From: Tritrichomonas musculus
Taxonomy: Eukaryota; Parabasalia; Tritrichomonadida; Tritrichomonadidae
Assembly (NCBI GenBank): GCA_039105265.1
Contig: JAPFFF010000003.1
Coordinates: 6,138,001 to 6,202,000 of the forward strand
Length of the DNA stretch: 64,000 nucleotides
Direction: 5' to 3'
How positions within the stretch are numbered: the stretch's first letter is position 1; every line of letters begins with the position of its first letter. The translations under genes were made by a program, and so were the position numbers. The notes below the pieces were generated by a model. It was not told where the DNA came from and did no database searches. It saw nothing but the letters and a program-made list of their open reading frames with translations. Positions 11,501 to 19,231 of the stretch are shown here, one piece after another.

Positions 11501-14500
11501 GATGTCATCACGTCATCCAGAGAATGCACCACCAAGCACACCAGGTCCAGACTACATTCCACCCAATTTTGGAGAAGACAGCACGAAGATTGCCATGTCA
11601 TTTAGAACAGGCAACGACAAACCGAACACGAATCCAGGTCCCGGTCAATATGACACAGTTCGAAGTTTTGCGAGTGACTCACAGAAAATCCAAATTGGAG
11701 AACGCAACGGTGTTGAGCATCCTAACACCAATCCAGCACCAGATGCATATTCACCAGACTACACAAAGACCAAAGAATCGACACCAAACATCAGTATTCA
11801 TGTTAAACCAGGTGAACGTGCGTTAGAAGTTACCCCAGGACCAAGTGATTATGACATCAAACGCGAACTTGGAGGTCAAAAATCGACCATGCACATCCGA
11901 CCAAGTGAACAAGAACTCGCAGTGACACCAGGACCAGGCCAATACACACCAAATGAAATTTATGAGAAACCGCCATCATACAGCATCAAAGGCCGATATG
12001 AAGAAACACTTCATCCAAACACTGCACCATATGTTTCTCTTCCAAGTTCAGTTGGCGAAGGCCCAAAGATTTCGATGTCATCACGTCATCCAGAGAATGC
12101 ACCACCAAGCACACCAGGTCCAGACTACATTCCACCCAATTTTGGAGAAGACAGCACGAAGATTGCCATGTCATTCAGGACTGGCAACGACAAACCGAAC
12201 ACGAATCCAGGTCCCGGTCAATATGACACAGTTCGATCATTTGCGAGTGACTCACAGAAAATTCAAATTGGAGAACGCAACGGTGTTGAACATCCTAACA
12301 CCAATCCAGCACCAGATGCATATTCACCAGATTATACTAAAACTAAAGAATCGACACCAAACATCAGTATTCATGTTAAACCAGGCGAACGTGCGTTAGA
12401 AGTTACCCCAGGACCAAGTGATTATGACATCAAACGCGAACTTGGAGGCCAAAAATCGACCATGCACATCCGACCAAGTGAACAAGAACTCGCAGTGACA
12501 CCAGGACCAGGCCAATACACACCAAATGAAATCTACGAAAAACCGCCATCATACAGCATCAAAGGCCGATATGAAGAAACACTTCATCCAAACACTGCAC
12601 CATATGTTTCTCTTCCAAGTTCAGTTGGCGAAGGCCCAAAGATTTCGATGTCATCACGTCATCCAGAGAATGCACCACCAAGCACACCAGGTCCAGACTA
12701 CATTCCACCCAATTTTGGAGAAGACAGCACGAAGATTGCCATGTCATTTAGAACAGGCAACGACAAACCGAACACGAATCCAGGTCCCGGTCAATATGAC
12801 ACAGTTCGATCATTTGCGAGTGACTCACAGAAAATCCAAATTGGAGAACGCAACGGTGTTGAACATCCTAACACCAATCCAGCACCAGATGCATATTCAC
12901 CAGACTACACAAAGACCAAAGAATCGACACCAAACATCAGTATTCATGTTAAACCAGGTGAACGTGCGTTAGAAGTTACCCCAGGACCAAGTGATTATGA
13001 CATCAAACGCGAACTTGGAGGCCAAAAATCGACCATGCACATCCGACCAAGTGAACAAGAACTCGCAGTGACACCAGGACCAGGCCAATACACACCAAAT
13101 GAAATCTACGAAAAACCGCCATCATACAGCATCAAAGGCCGATATGAAGAAACACTTCATCCAAACACTGCACCATATGTTTCCCTTCCAAGTTCAGTTG
13201 GCGAAGGCCCAAAGATTTCGATGTCATCACGTCATCCAGAGAATGCACCACCAAGCACACCAGGTCCAGACTACATTCCACCCAATTTTGGAGAAGACAG
13301 CACGAAGATTGCCATGTCATTTAGAACAGGCAACGACAAACCGAACACGAATCCAGGTCCCGGTCAATATGACACAGTTCGATCATTTGCGAGTGACTCA
13401 CAGAAAATTCAAATTGGAGAACGCAACGGTGTTGAACATCCTAACACCAATCCAGCACCAGATGCATATTCACCAGATTATACTAAAACTAAAGAATCGA
13501 CACCAAACATCAGTATTCATGTTAAACCAGGCGAACGTGCGTTAGAAGTTACCCCAGGACCAAGTGATTATGACATCAAACGCGAACTTGGAGGCCAAAA
13601 ATCGACCATGCACATCCGACCAAGTGAACAAGAACTCGCAGTGACACCAGGACCAGGCCAATACACACCAAATGAAATTTATGAGAAACCGCCATCATAC
13701 AGCATCAAAGGCCGATATGAAGAAACACTTCATCCAAACACTGCACCATATGTTTCTCTTCCAAGTTCAGTTGGCGAAGGCCCAAAGATTTCGATGTCAT
13801 CACGTCATCCAGAGAATGCACCACCAAGCACACCAGGTCCAGACTACATTCCACCCAATTTTGGAGAAGACAGCACGAAGATTGCCATGTCATTTAGAAC
13901 AGGCAACGACAAACCGAACACGAATCCAGGTCCCGGTCAATATGACACAGTTCGAAGTTTTGCGAGTGACTCACAGAAAATCCAAATTGGAGAACGCAAC
14001 GGTGTTGAACATCCTAACACCAATCCAGCACCAGATGCGTATTCACCAGATTATACTAAAACTAAAGAATCGACACCAAACATCAGTATTCATGTTAAAC
14101 CAGGTGAACGTGCGTTAGAAGTTACCCCAGGACCAAGTGATTATGACATCAAACGCGAACTTGGAGGTCAAAAATCGACCATGCACATCCGACCAAGTGA
14201 ACAAGAACTCGCAGTGACACCAGGACCAGGCCAATACACACCAAATGAAATCTACGAAAAACCGCCATCATACAGCATCAAAGGCCGATATGAAGAAACA
14301 CTTCATCCAAACACTGCACCATATGTTTCCCTTCCAAGTTCAGTTGGCGAAGGCCCAAAGATTTCGATGTCATTCCGTGTCAAAGAACCAGACATGCCTA
14401 AAACGCCTGGCCCAAGATACATTCCACCCAATTTTGGAGAAGACAGCACGAAGATTGCCATGTCATTCAGGACTGGCAACGACAAACCGAACACGAATCC

Positions 14501-15359
14501 AGGTCCCGGTCAATATGACACAGTTCGATCATTTGCGAGTGACTCACAGAAAATCCAAATTGGAGAACGCAACGGTGTTGAGCATCCTAACACCAATCCA
14601 GCACCAGATGCGTATTCACCAGATTATACTAAAACTAAAGAATCGACACCAAACATCAGTATTCATGTTAAACCAGGCGAACGTGCGTTAGAAGTTACCC
14701 CAGGACCAAGTGATTATGACATCAAACGCGAACTTGGAGGCCAAAAATCGACCATGCACATCCGACCAAGTGAACAAGAACTCGCAGTGACACCAGGACC
14801 AGGCCAATACACACCAAATGAAATCTACGAGAAACCGCCATCATACAGCATCAAAGGCCGATATGAAGAAACACTTCATCCAAACACTGCACCATATGTT
14901 TCCCTTCCAAGTTCAGTTGGCGAAGGCCCAAAGATTTCGATGTCATTCCGTGTCAAAGAACCAGACATGCCTAAAACGCCTGGCCCAGAATACATTCCAC
15001 CGAACATCGGAGAAGATGCAACAAAGATTGCCATGTCATTCAGGACTGGCACTGAAAAGCCAAACACAAATCCTGGCCCTGGCCAGTACACAATCAATCC
15101 CCGGTTTGCCAAAGATGCTCCTAAGTATTCTATAAAGGAAAAAATCAGTGTTGATCATCCCAACACAAACCCAGCGCCTGGTGCTTACTCGCCCGACTAC
15201 AATGTTGGCAAGGAAGGCTCTAAGCAAATATCGATACACATTAAACCTAAAGATAAGCCACCTGAGCAAACACCAGGCTTCGTTAAACTGCCATCAACTC
15301 TTCAAGGTCCAGCATACACAATTGGATCAAGAGATGAAATCACTGTTCTTAAGATTTAG
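5565..15359 (+). CDS. Giant SHIPPO/STPGR (ODF3-like) repeat protein
   Basis: A 3,264-residue protein built almost entirely of sperm-tail PG-rich repeats (STPGR). The recurring cores are TPGPxxY, NPGPGQY, NPAPDAY and NTAPY, about every 32 residues. Residues 1-250 hold divergent copies. Residues about 253-3140 are fifteen consecutive 191-residue units with essentially the same amino-acid sequence, each carrying six STPGR-type modules. The final 130 residues diverge again. The last two units replace SSRHPENAPPSTPGP with SFRVKEPDMPKTPGP. STPGR proteins of other eukaryotes lie along or inside doublet microtubules and in sperm-tail fibres, so a structural role on axonemal or other stable microtubules is inferred. 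The ATG at 5565 is the first in frame. The coding strand is clearly more GC-rich than its surroundings. Copy number could differ from the real genome if the assembly collapsed repeats. Confidence 0.9.
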   Translation: MSGLLCHILGERRNVSPGPQQYSIKGKFGDAPKYSIKNRYKSVERANTAPYRDIGSTVGQGPKISISGRIQSKEKTSTPGPNYIPPNFGNDVSKQAISPRYSRDFNPFAANPGPGQYNVSAKFAVEANKFSIKERHSSTVKSLSPGPAAYSPDITPTIQSSPRISVHVKPTVPPLAVTPGPSDYSINRNIGGKNISIHVKTQTLSLEPTPGPSDYKPNLLSVRRRSPIYSIKEKHNQIVKPYNIPYRTLPSMVGEGPKISMSSRHPENAPPSTPGPDYIPPNFGEDSTKIAMSFRTGNDKPNTNPGPGQYDTVRSFASDSQKIQIGERNGVEHPNTNPAPDAYSPDYTKTKESTPNISIHVKPGERALEVTPGPSDYDIKRELGGQKSTMHIRPSEQELAVTPGPGQYTPNEIYEKPPSYSIKGRYEETLHPNTAPYVSLPSSVGEGPKISMSSRHPENAPPSTPGPDYIPPNFGEDSTKIAMSFRTGNDKPNTNPGPGQYDTVRSFASDSQKIQIGERNGVEHPNTNPAPDAYSPDYTKTKESTPNISIHVKPGERALEVTPGPSDYDIKRELGGQKSTMHIRPSEQELAVTPGPGQYTPNEIYEKPPSYSIKGRYEETLHPNTAPYVSLPSSVGEGPKISMSSRHPENAPPSTPGPDYIPPNFGEDSTKIAMSFRTGNDKPNTNPGPGQYDTVRSFASDSQKIQIGERNGVEHPNTNPAPDAYSPDYTKTKESTPNISIHVKPGERALEVTPGPSDYDIKRELGGQKSTMHIRPSEQELAVTPGPGQYTPNEIYEKPPSYSIKGRYEETLHPNTAPYVSLPSSVGEGPKISMSSRHPENAPPSTPGPDYIPPNFGEDSTKIAMSFRTGNDKPNTNPGPGQYDTVRSFASDSQKIQIGERNGVEHPNTNPAPDAYSPDYTKTKESTPNISIHVKPGERALEVTPGPSDYDIKRELGGQKSTMHIRPSEQELAVTPGPGQYTPNEIYEKPPSYSIKGRYEETLHPNTAPYVSLPSSVGEGPKISMSSRHPENAPPSTPGPDYIPPNFGEDSTKIAMSFRTGNDKPNTNPGPGQYDTVRSFASDSQKIQIGERNGVEHPNTNPAPDAYSPDYTKTKESTPNISIHVKPGERALEVTPGPSDYDIKRELGGQKSTMHIRPSEQELAVTPGPGQYTPNEIYEKPPSYSIKGRYEETLHPNTAPYVSLPSSVGEGPKISMSSRHPENAPPSTPGPDYIPPNFGEDSTKIAMSFRTGNDKPNTNPGPGQYDTVRSFASDSQKIQIGERNGVEHPNTNPAPDAYSPDYTKTKESTPNISIHVKPGERALEVTPGPSDYDIKRELGGQKSTMHIRPSEQELAVTPGPGQYTPNEIYEKPPSYSIKGRYEETLHPNTAPYVSLPSSVGEGPKISMSSRHPENAPPSTPGPDYIPPNFGEDSTKIAMSFRTGNDKPNTNPGPGQYDTVRSFASDSQKIQIGERNGVEHPNTNPAPDAYSPDYTKTKESTPNISIHVKPGERALEVTPGPSDYDIKRELGGQKSTMHIRPSEQELAVTPGPGQYTPNEIYEKPPSYSIKGRYEETLHPNTAPYVSLPSSVGEGPKISMSSRHPENAPPSTPGPDYIPPNFGEDSTKIAMSFRTGNDKPNTNPGPGQYDTVRSFASDSQKIQIGERNGVEHPNTNPAPDAYSPDYTKTKESTPNISIHVKPGERALEVTPGPSDYDIKRELGGQKSTMHIRPSEQELAVTPGPGQYTPNEIYEKPPSYSIKGRYEETLHPNTAPYVSLPSSVGEGPKISMSSRHPENAPPSTPGPDYIPPNFGEDSTKIAMSFRTGNDKPNTNPGPGQYDTVRSFASDSQKIQIGERNGVEHPNTNPAPDAYSPDYTKTKESTPNISIHVKPGERALEVTPGPSDYDIKRELGGQKSTMHIRPSEQELAVTPGPGQYTPNEIYEKPPSYSIKGRYEETLHPNTAPYVSLPSSVGEGPKISMSSRHPENAPPSTPGPDYIPPNFGEDSTKIAMSFRTGNDKPNTNPGPGQYDTVRSFASDSQKIQIGERNGVEHPNTNPAPDAYSPDYTKTKESTPNISIHVKPGERALEVTPGPSDYDIKRELGGQKSTMHIRPSEQELAVTPGPGQYTPNEIYEKPPSYSIKGRYEETLHPNTAPYVSLPSSVGEGPKISMSSRHPENAPPSTPGPDYIPPNFGEDSTKIAMSFRTGNDKPNTNPGPGQYDTVRSFASDSQKIQIGERNGVEHPNTNPAPDAYSPDYTKTKESTPNISIHVKPGERALEVTPGPSDYDIKRELGGQKSTMHIRPSEQELAVTPGPGQYTPNEIYEKPPSYSIKGRYEETLHPNTAPYVSLPSSVGEGPKISMSSRHPENAPPSTPGPDYIPPNFGEDSTKIAMSFRTGNDKPNTNPGPGQYDTVRSFASDSQKIQIGERNGVEHPNTNPAPDAYSPDYTKTKESTPNISIHVKPGERALEVTPGPSDYDIKRELGGQKSTMHIRPSEQELAVTPGPGQYTPNEIYEKPPSYSIKGRYEETLHPNTAPYVSLPSSVGEGPKISMSSRHPENAPPSTPGPDYIPPNFGEDSTKIAMSFRTGNDKPNTNPGPGQYDTVRSFASDSQKIQIGERNGVEHPNTNPAPDAYSPDYTKTKESTPNISIHVKPGERALEVTPGPSDYDIKRELGGQKSTMHIRPSEQELAVTPGPGQYTPNEIYEKPPSYSIKGRYEETLHPNTAPYVSLPSSVGEGPKISMSSRHPENAPPSTPGPDYIPPNFGEDSTKIAMSFRTGNDKPNTNPGPGQYDTVRSFASDSQKIQIGERNGVEHPNTNPAPDAYSPDYTKTKESTPNISIHVKPGERALEVTPGPSDYDIKRELGGQKSTMHIRPSEQELAVTPGPGQYTPNEIYEKPPSYSIKGRYEETLHPNTAPYVSLPSSVGEGPKISMSFRVKEPDMPKTPGPRYIPPNFGEDSTKIAMSFRTGNDKPNTNPGPGQYDTVRSFASDSQKIQIGERNGVEHPNTNPAPDAYSPDYTKTKESTPNISIHVKPGERALEVTPGPSDYDIKRELGGQKSTMHIRPSEQELAVTPGPGQYTPNEIYEKPPSYSIKGRYEETLHPNTAPYVSLPSSVGEGPKISMSFRVKEPDMPKTPGPEYIPPNIGEDATKIAMSFRTGTEKPNTNPGPGQYTINPRFAKDAPKYSIKEKISVDHPNTNPAPGAYSPDYNVGKEGSKQISIHIKPKDKPPEQTPGFVKLPSTLQGPAYTIGSRDEITVLKI
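6313..14990 (+). repeat. 573-bp coding tandem repeat, 15 units
   Basis: Units begin with the GEGPKIS codons at 6321, 6894, 7467, 8040, 8613, 9186, 9759, 10332, 10905, 11478, 12051, 12624, 13197, 13770 and 14343; a sixteenth, diverging unit starts at 14916. The period is exactly 573 bp (191 codons). Differences between units are nearly all silent and fall into two-state choices, for example TTTAGAACAGGC versus TTCAGGACTGGC, or GATTATACTAAAACT versus GACTACACAAAGACC. The first unit starts in a divergent context and the last two carry the variant SFRVKEPDMPKTPGP module, as expected for an array expanded from its interior. Confidence 0.95.
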
Positions 15360-15592
15360 TTGAAATTTACTTTTATATTTTATTTTTTTTTGGTATCAAT
15401 GATTTGTTTGTATTTAAAAAAGTAACAAATAATAATATTTTGAATATAATTTATTATCATTTTATATGCATATTATCATTTTGTTTAATATTATTTTTCA
15501 ACACAAGTATGATTAAAACCTTTTCTTTTCATATGATATTTGGAGGGTGAAAACAGAGTATCAAATTATATAAAATTGAAAAAAGAAGGAGG

Positions 15593-15602
15593 AAAAAAAA
15601 AA
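15593..15602 (-). terminator. Pol III T-run terminator of tRNA-Leu
   Basis: Ten A on the plus strand, that is ten T on the tRNA strand, directly after the discriminator base. This is the standard RNA polymerase III stop signal. Confidence 0.85.
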
Positions 15603-15682
15603 TGGTTGCTGTGGGGTTCGAACCCACGCCCTCGCGGACCAGTGCCTTAAACTGGCGCCTTAGACCACTCGGCCAAACAACC
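15603..15682 (-). tRNA. tRNA-Leu (anticodon AAG)
   Basis: On the minus strand a full cloverleaf folds: a 7-bp acceptor stem (GGTTGTT/AGCAACC with one G-U pair), a D arm with GCC/GGC, an anticodon stem CCAGT/ACTGG around loop TTAAGGC (anticodon AAG, reading CUU), a long variable arm typical of class II leucine tRNAs, and a T arm GTGGG-TTCGAAC-CCCAC. The discriminator base is A. The A box (TGGCCGAGTGG) and B box (GGTTCGAACCC) match RNA polymerase III internal promoters. No intron and no encoded CCA. A run of ten T on the coding strand (15593-15602) follows immediately and should be the Pol III terminator. Confidence 0.96.
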
Positions 15683-15832
15683 TTGCTTGAAAACAATAGA
15701 CTTTAATATACATATTAAATGCTAACATCAAAAACACATCAAACTTTATTTTCTTATTTAGGTTTAAAAAAATAAATATTTTATTTTACAAATTAACACC
15801 AATACAAACATTTAAAAAACATTTATAACATC

Positions 15833-18622
15833 TTAAGTAAAAGAATTTTGAGCACTGCCTCTCCTTGGCGATAATATCATCGCAGATGGAGCTTTTCGGC
15901 TCGGACTGTATTTTAATTGCAATTGCGATTGATTTCCAATCTTAGGGTTCATAAAACTATCATTTTTCACCAATCTAGATATTGCTGATAAATTACCAGT
16001 AACCCATCTATTTGATGCAGTAGATTCCATTAAATGAATTCTCATTGATTCCTCATCTATATTCATAATTTTTTCAGCATATTCAAGAGAATCCGCCAAA
16101 TCGCTAAAAACCTTAGAGTCATTAGAATTCATGCCATTAGATATCAGATTATAATTAGTATTTTTACTTGATTTTGATGATTTAAATATAGCAGCTTCAT
16201 CTTTTATTTCATTATCAATGCTTTCAATCACTCTAATAAGCCTATTTAATTTCATGTCAGCCTCGTTTTTAGAAAAAATTTCAATGTACATTTTTCTTCT
16301 CCTAGCTACAAGATCTCTTAATGCAATATCATTTTTCTCCTTTTCATTAATCAATTTTTCTATTTGCATTTGAAGATCTTTACGCATATAACGCATCTCA
16401 TGTAAAGATCTATTGATCCTTTTCCTTTTTTTTGCTTCTTCTCGCTCATTCGATTCAATTAGAACAATATCATTATTCAATTTTTCAAGTATTTGACTCA
16501 CACCTGACTTAAATGATGAACGAAGAGAAGATACTTCGTTCTTTAACTTTTGAAGGGATTTTGCTTGCTCATTACACATTTGCTGCTCAACAATTGATGA
16601 AGCAGCAAGACTACTTGAGATCGGTTTTATATTTTCATCAATTACATTATTGATGCTTTGCGCTAAAAAAGATACATATCTCTCTGTAGCAAAATTCATA
16701 TTAACACTCATATTTAAATACGGATTTTGACTTATTTTGCTTTGATAAGCATTATTTATTGCAACAGAATTATTATTATTATTTTCATTGATATTACTAA
16801 CATTCATAACTTCAGTGCTATTTGCTGATGTAGCTGGTGAAATGCCATTGTTATATAATCCGTTTCCATAAATAGATGCAGAAAATGAACCTTCATTGAC
16901 ACCTAAAAGAGGAGAAAATGAAACTGCGCTTAAAAGCTCAGAGTTTAAATGATCTAAAAAAGTATCAACATCACTGTCAAAAGTTGGCGGAAGGCGTCCA
17001 GAGAAAGAATAACGTTGACTTGATAAAGATAATTTACTATTTTCTTGATTAGTGTTAATTGATGATGATGACATACTTGAATAATAAGGAAGACGTAAAA
17101 TCGAGCTGATTTCATTTGCAATACTTCTTTTTAGAGCTGAAAGTGAAAGATCAAGTTTATTACCAAAGCTGATTGCAACTCGATCAGTAGGAGTTAGAAT
17201 ATAGGTATTCGGAATATTTTGTTGGAGCGGCTGCGATAAATATGGAGCCGAAGGAAATGATGAATTAGGCGCTGATGATTGGGAAATTAAATTTGCTTTA
17301 TTGTTTGGAATCATTTCTTGCTGCTGCTGAATATTTTGAATCTGTGCTTGATTATCTGGAAGTTGCTGAACATTTTGCGTAAGGCTTGGCTGTTGCTGAT
17401 TAACTTGCAAATTATTATTAACAGTTTGGACCTGTGGATTAATATTAGAAATATTACTTTGCGGTTGCTGTTGAATATTTTGAACTTGGTTATATGGTTG
17501 TTGCTGATTATTTTGAAGCTGATTTGGCTGTTGGACTTGAGGCTTCTGAGCAAGGTTGAATGAAACTTGCTGCTTATTTGCTGATTGAGGTTGCTGCTTT
17601 AATAAAAATTTAGGCTTAATACTTACACGGATTTGTGATGGCTGCTGTGTTTGAGAGGACTCAATATTATTTGTTGATGGTATTTGCAACAAGCTCGGTT
17701 GCTCTTTTTGCTGAGCATTTAGTTGCTGTTGCATTTTTTGTTGCTGGTTTTCTGCATCTTCTCCCTTGAGGGGCGGAAAATTTATAATCTTTTTTTCGTT
17801 ATATAGATTTGGTTGCGAGATTAAATTTGGGGATGGCTTAGGTGGAATTTGACCAAACTTATTATTGTTTTCACCTTTAAGTGGTGGAAAATTAATGATT
17901 GTACTTCCATTTTCATTTTTCGTGAAAAGAGAATTTTGAATCGACGAGTCCATGTTACCATTACTTGATTCAATAACAGGTATTCCAGGAATCGATTGAG
18001 TGCTCCCATTCGTATCATTACTATTGCTTTTATACGCGCTTTGGAGAAGTCGTGGACTAGTTGATTTTAGAGGAATATTTAATGGCTGCTGTTGTAAATT
18101 CGGATTACCTTGCGAAGGAAGAGGAGGAAAAGAAATTTCACTTTTGTTCATAAAATTTGTACTACTGTTTTCGTTATTTGAGTAATTTTTGTTGTCTGAA
18201 TTTAAGTTAATATTATTTTGATTGAAATTTTGACTATTTTTGCTTATTAAGCCTTTGTTAAGAAGTTTAAGACCTCCTCCACTTGACTTAACAGAAAGAC
18301 TAACGTTATCATTTTCATTGTTTATAGCATTAAAGGGTTTCTGCGAAATTTGTTCCGTATATACATTATTATTTCCATTTCCAATATTATATGCATTTTG
18401 AGAGTTTGAAATAACATTATTATTATTATTTGAAATACTTTTTTCACTTTGATTTGCATCTTGAACATTACCAAATTGACGATTAAGAGGTGGATTATCA
18501 TTCATAGGAGTTGGCTTGCATTCATCGTCTAAGAAGTCATCAAAATTATCGTCTTCGGAGTTAAATTCAAGAGAGTCATTATTAACATCATTTAAATCTT
18601 CAATATCGGAGTTGTGGGCCAT
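15833..18622 (-). CDS. Q/N-rich protein with C-terminal coiled coil
   Basis: 929 residues, ATG at 18622. The N-terminus is acidic (DDNFDDFLDDE at about 24-34). Residues about 60-470 are low complexity, rich in asparagine then glutamine, with repeated FPPLKGE/FPPLPSQ motifs (INFPPLKGE twice) that look like short linear binding motifs. Residues 480-640 are serine-rich with a predicted helical segment (LDLSALKRSIANEIS). About 660-810 is a long charged coiled coil (SSLRSSFKSGVSQILEKLNND onward). The C-terminal tail is basic and serine-rich. An acidic N-terminus, disordered middle and C-terminal coiled coil recall transition-fibre proteins such as FBF1, but I cannot establish that homology. Function unknown; scaffold-like architecture. 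Long Q/N tracts could be prone to self-association. Confidence 0.8.
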   Translation of the reverse strand: MAHNSDIEDLNDVNNDSLEFNSEDDNFDDFLDDECKPTPMNDNPPLNRQFGNVQDANQSEKSISNNNNNVISNSQNAYNIGNGNNNVYTEQISQKPFNAINNENDNVSLSVKSSGGGLKLLNKGLISKNSQNFNQNNINLNSDNKNYSNNENSSTNFMNKSEISFPPLPSQGNPNLQQQPLNIPLKSTSPRLLQSAYKSNSNDTNGSTQSIPGIPVIESSNGNMDSSIQNSLFTKNENGSTIINFPPLKGENNNKFGQIPPKPSPNLISQPNLYNEKKIINFPPLKGEDAENQQQKMQQQLNAQQKEQPSLLQIPSTNNIESSQTQQPSQIRVSIKPKFLLKQQPQSANKQQVSFNLAQKPQVQQPNQLQNNQQQPYNQVQNIQQQPQSNISNINPQVQTVNNNLQVNQQQPSLTQNVQQLPDNQAQIQNIQQQQEMIPNNKANLISQSSAPNSSFPSAPYLSQPLQQNIPNTYILTPTDRVAISFGNKLDLSLSALKRSIANEISSILRLPYYSSMSSSSINTNQENSKLSLSSQRYSFSGRLPPTFDSDVDTFLDHLNSELLSAVSFSPLLGVNEGSFSASIYGNGLYNNGISPATSANSTEVMNVSNINENNNNNSVAINNAYQSKISQNPYLNMSVNMNFATERYVSFLAQSINNVIDENIKPISSSLAASSIVEQQMCNEQAKSLQKLKNEVSSLRSSFKSGVSQILEKLNNDIVLIESNEREEAKKRKRINRSLHEMRYMRKDLQMQIEKLINEKEKNDIALRDLVARRRKMYIEIFSKNEADMKLNRLIRVIESIDNEIKDEAAIFKSSKSSKNTNYNLISNGMNSNDSKVFSDLADSLEYAEKIMNIDEESMRIHLMESTASNRWVTGNLSAISRLVKNDSFMNPKIGNQSQLQLKYSPSRKAPSAMILSPRRGSAQNSFT

Positions 18623-19231
18623 TTTTTAAAAATGTGATGCCTTCCAAACTCCTTCAAAGAAAATCTTTTTTTTTGGAAAAATCGACCAAATTTCAAGTGA
18701 AAAATCGTAAACGTATTTCTAAAATTTCAAAACATCCGAAAGGTACAATGATCAAAATACATTTTCACTATTCATTCTACAAATAGATACTTGACAATTT
18801 CAATTTTTTAGATTAATATATAACCTGCAATGCTTCACAAATGATACTAATAATCTTATTTTCTTGGAATTGATTATTTACTGCCATCTAAAAACATCGA
18901 TCAGCTGATTTATTAAGCGCATTTTTATACATTTATTTCAAAATTAAATCAAATATTATAACCGTTCACAATTTTTTTTATTAATGAAAATAAACTTTAA
19001 AATAACATTAAGTCAATTTAACAAAAATTAGTAAATCAAGTGTGATCCTAAAAGGCTAATATAAACAAGCATGATATCATTAAATTTTCAAGATGCCATT
19101 AATGGGTCAAAATTATTAGCCAAAATTTTCAAGTCATAAATTTTTATTCAATTTTGAAAATTTAGTCAAAATTTCCATGGCATATTTTTGAATGAAGGAT
19201 TTTATGTCAATCACACATTTTTTAGTTTAAC
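18623..19231. other. Divergent intergenic region, promoters presumed
   Basis: An AT-rich spacer between two divergent genes. Read towards the minus-strand gene, TCACTT (18695-18700 on the minus strand) fits the trichomonad Inr consensus but lies 73 bases before the ATG. No other structure seen. Confidence 0.4.

Noticed and set aside
6322-15135. Repeated 148-codon plus-strand frames and 62-codon minus-strand frames, one per 573-bp unit
   Set aside because: They are alternative-frame shadows of the SHIPPO repeat; their existence follows from the repeat and their changes are side effects of silent changes in the main frame.
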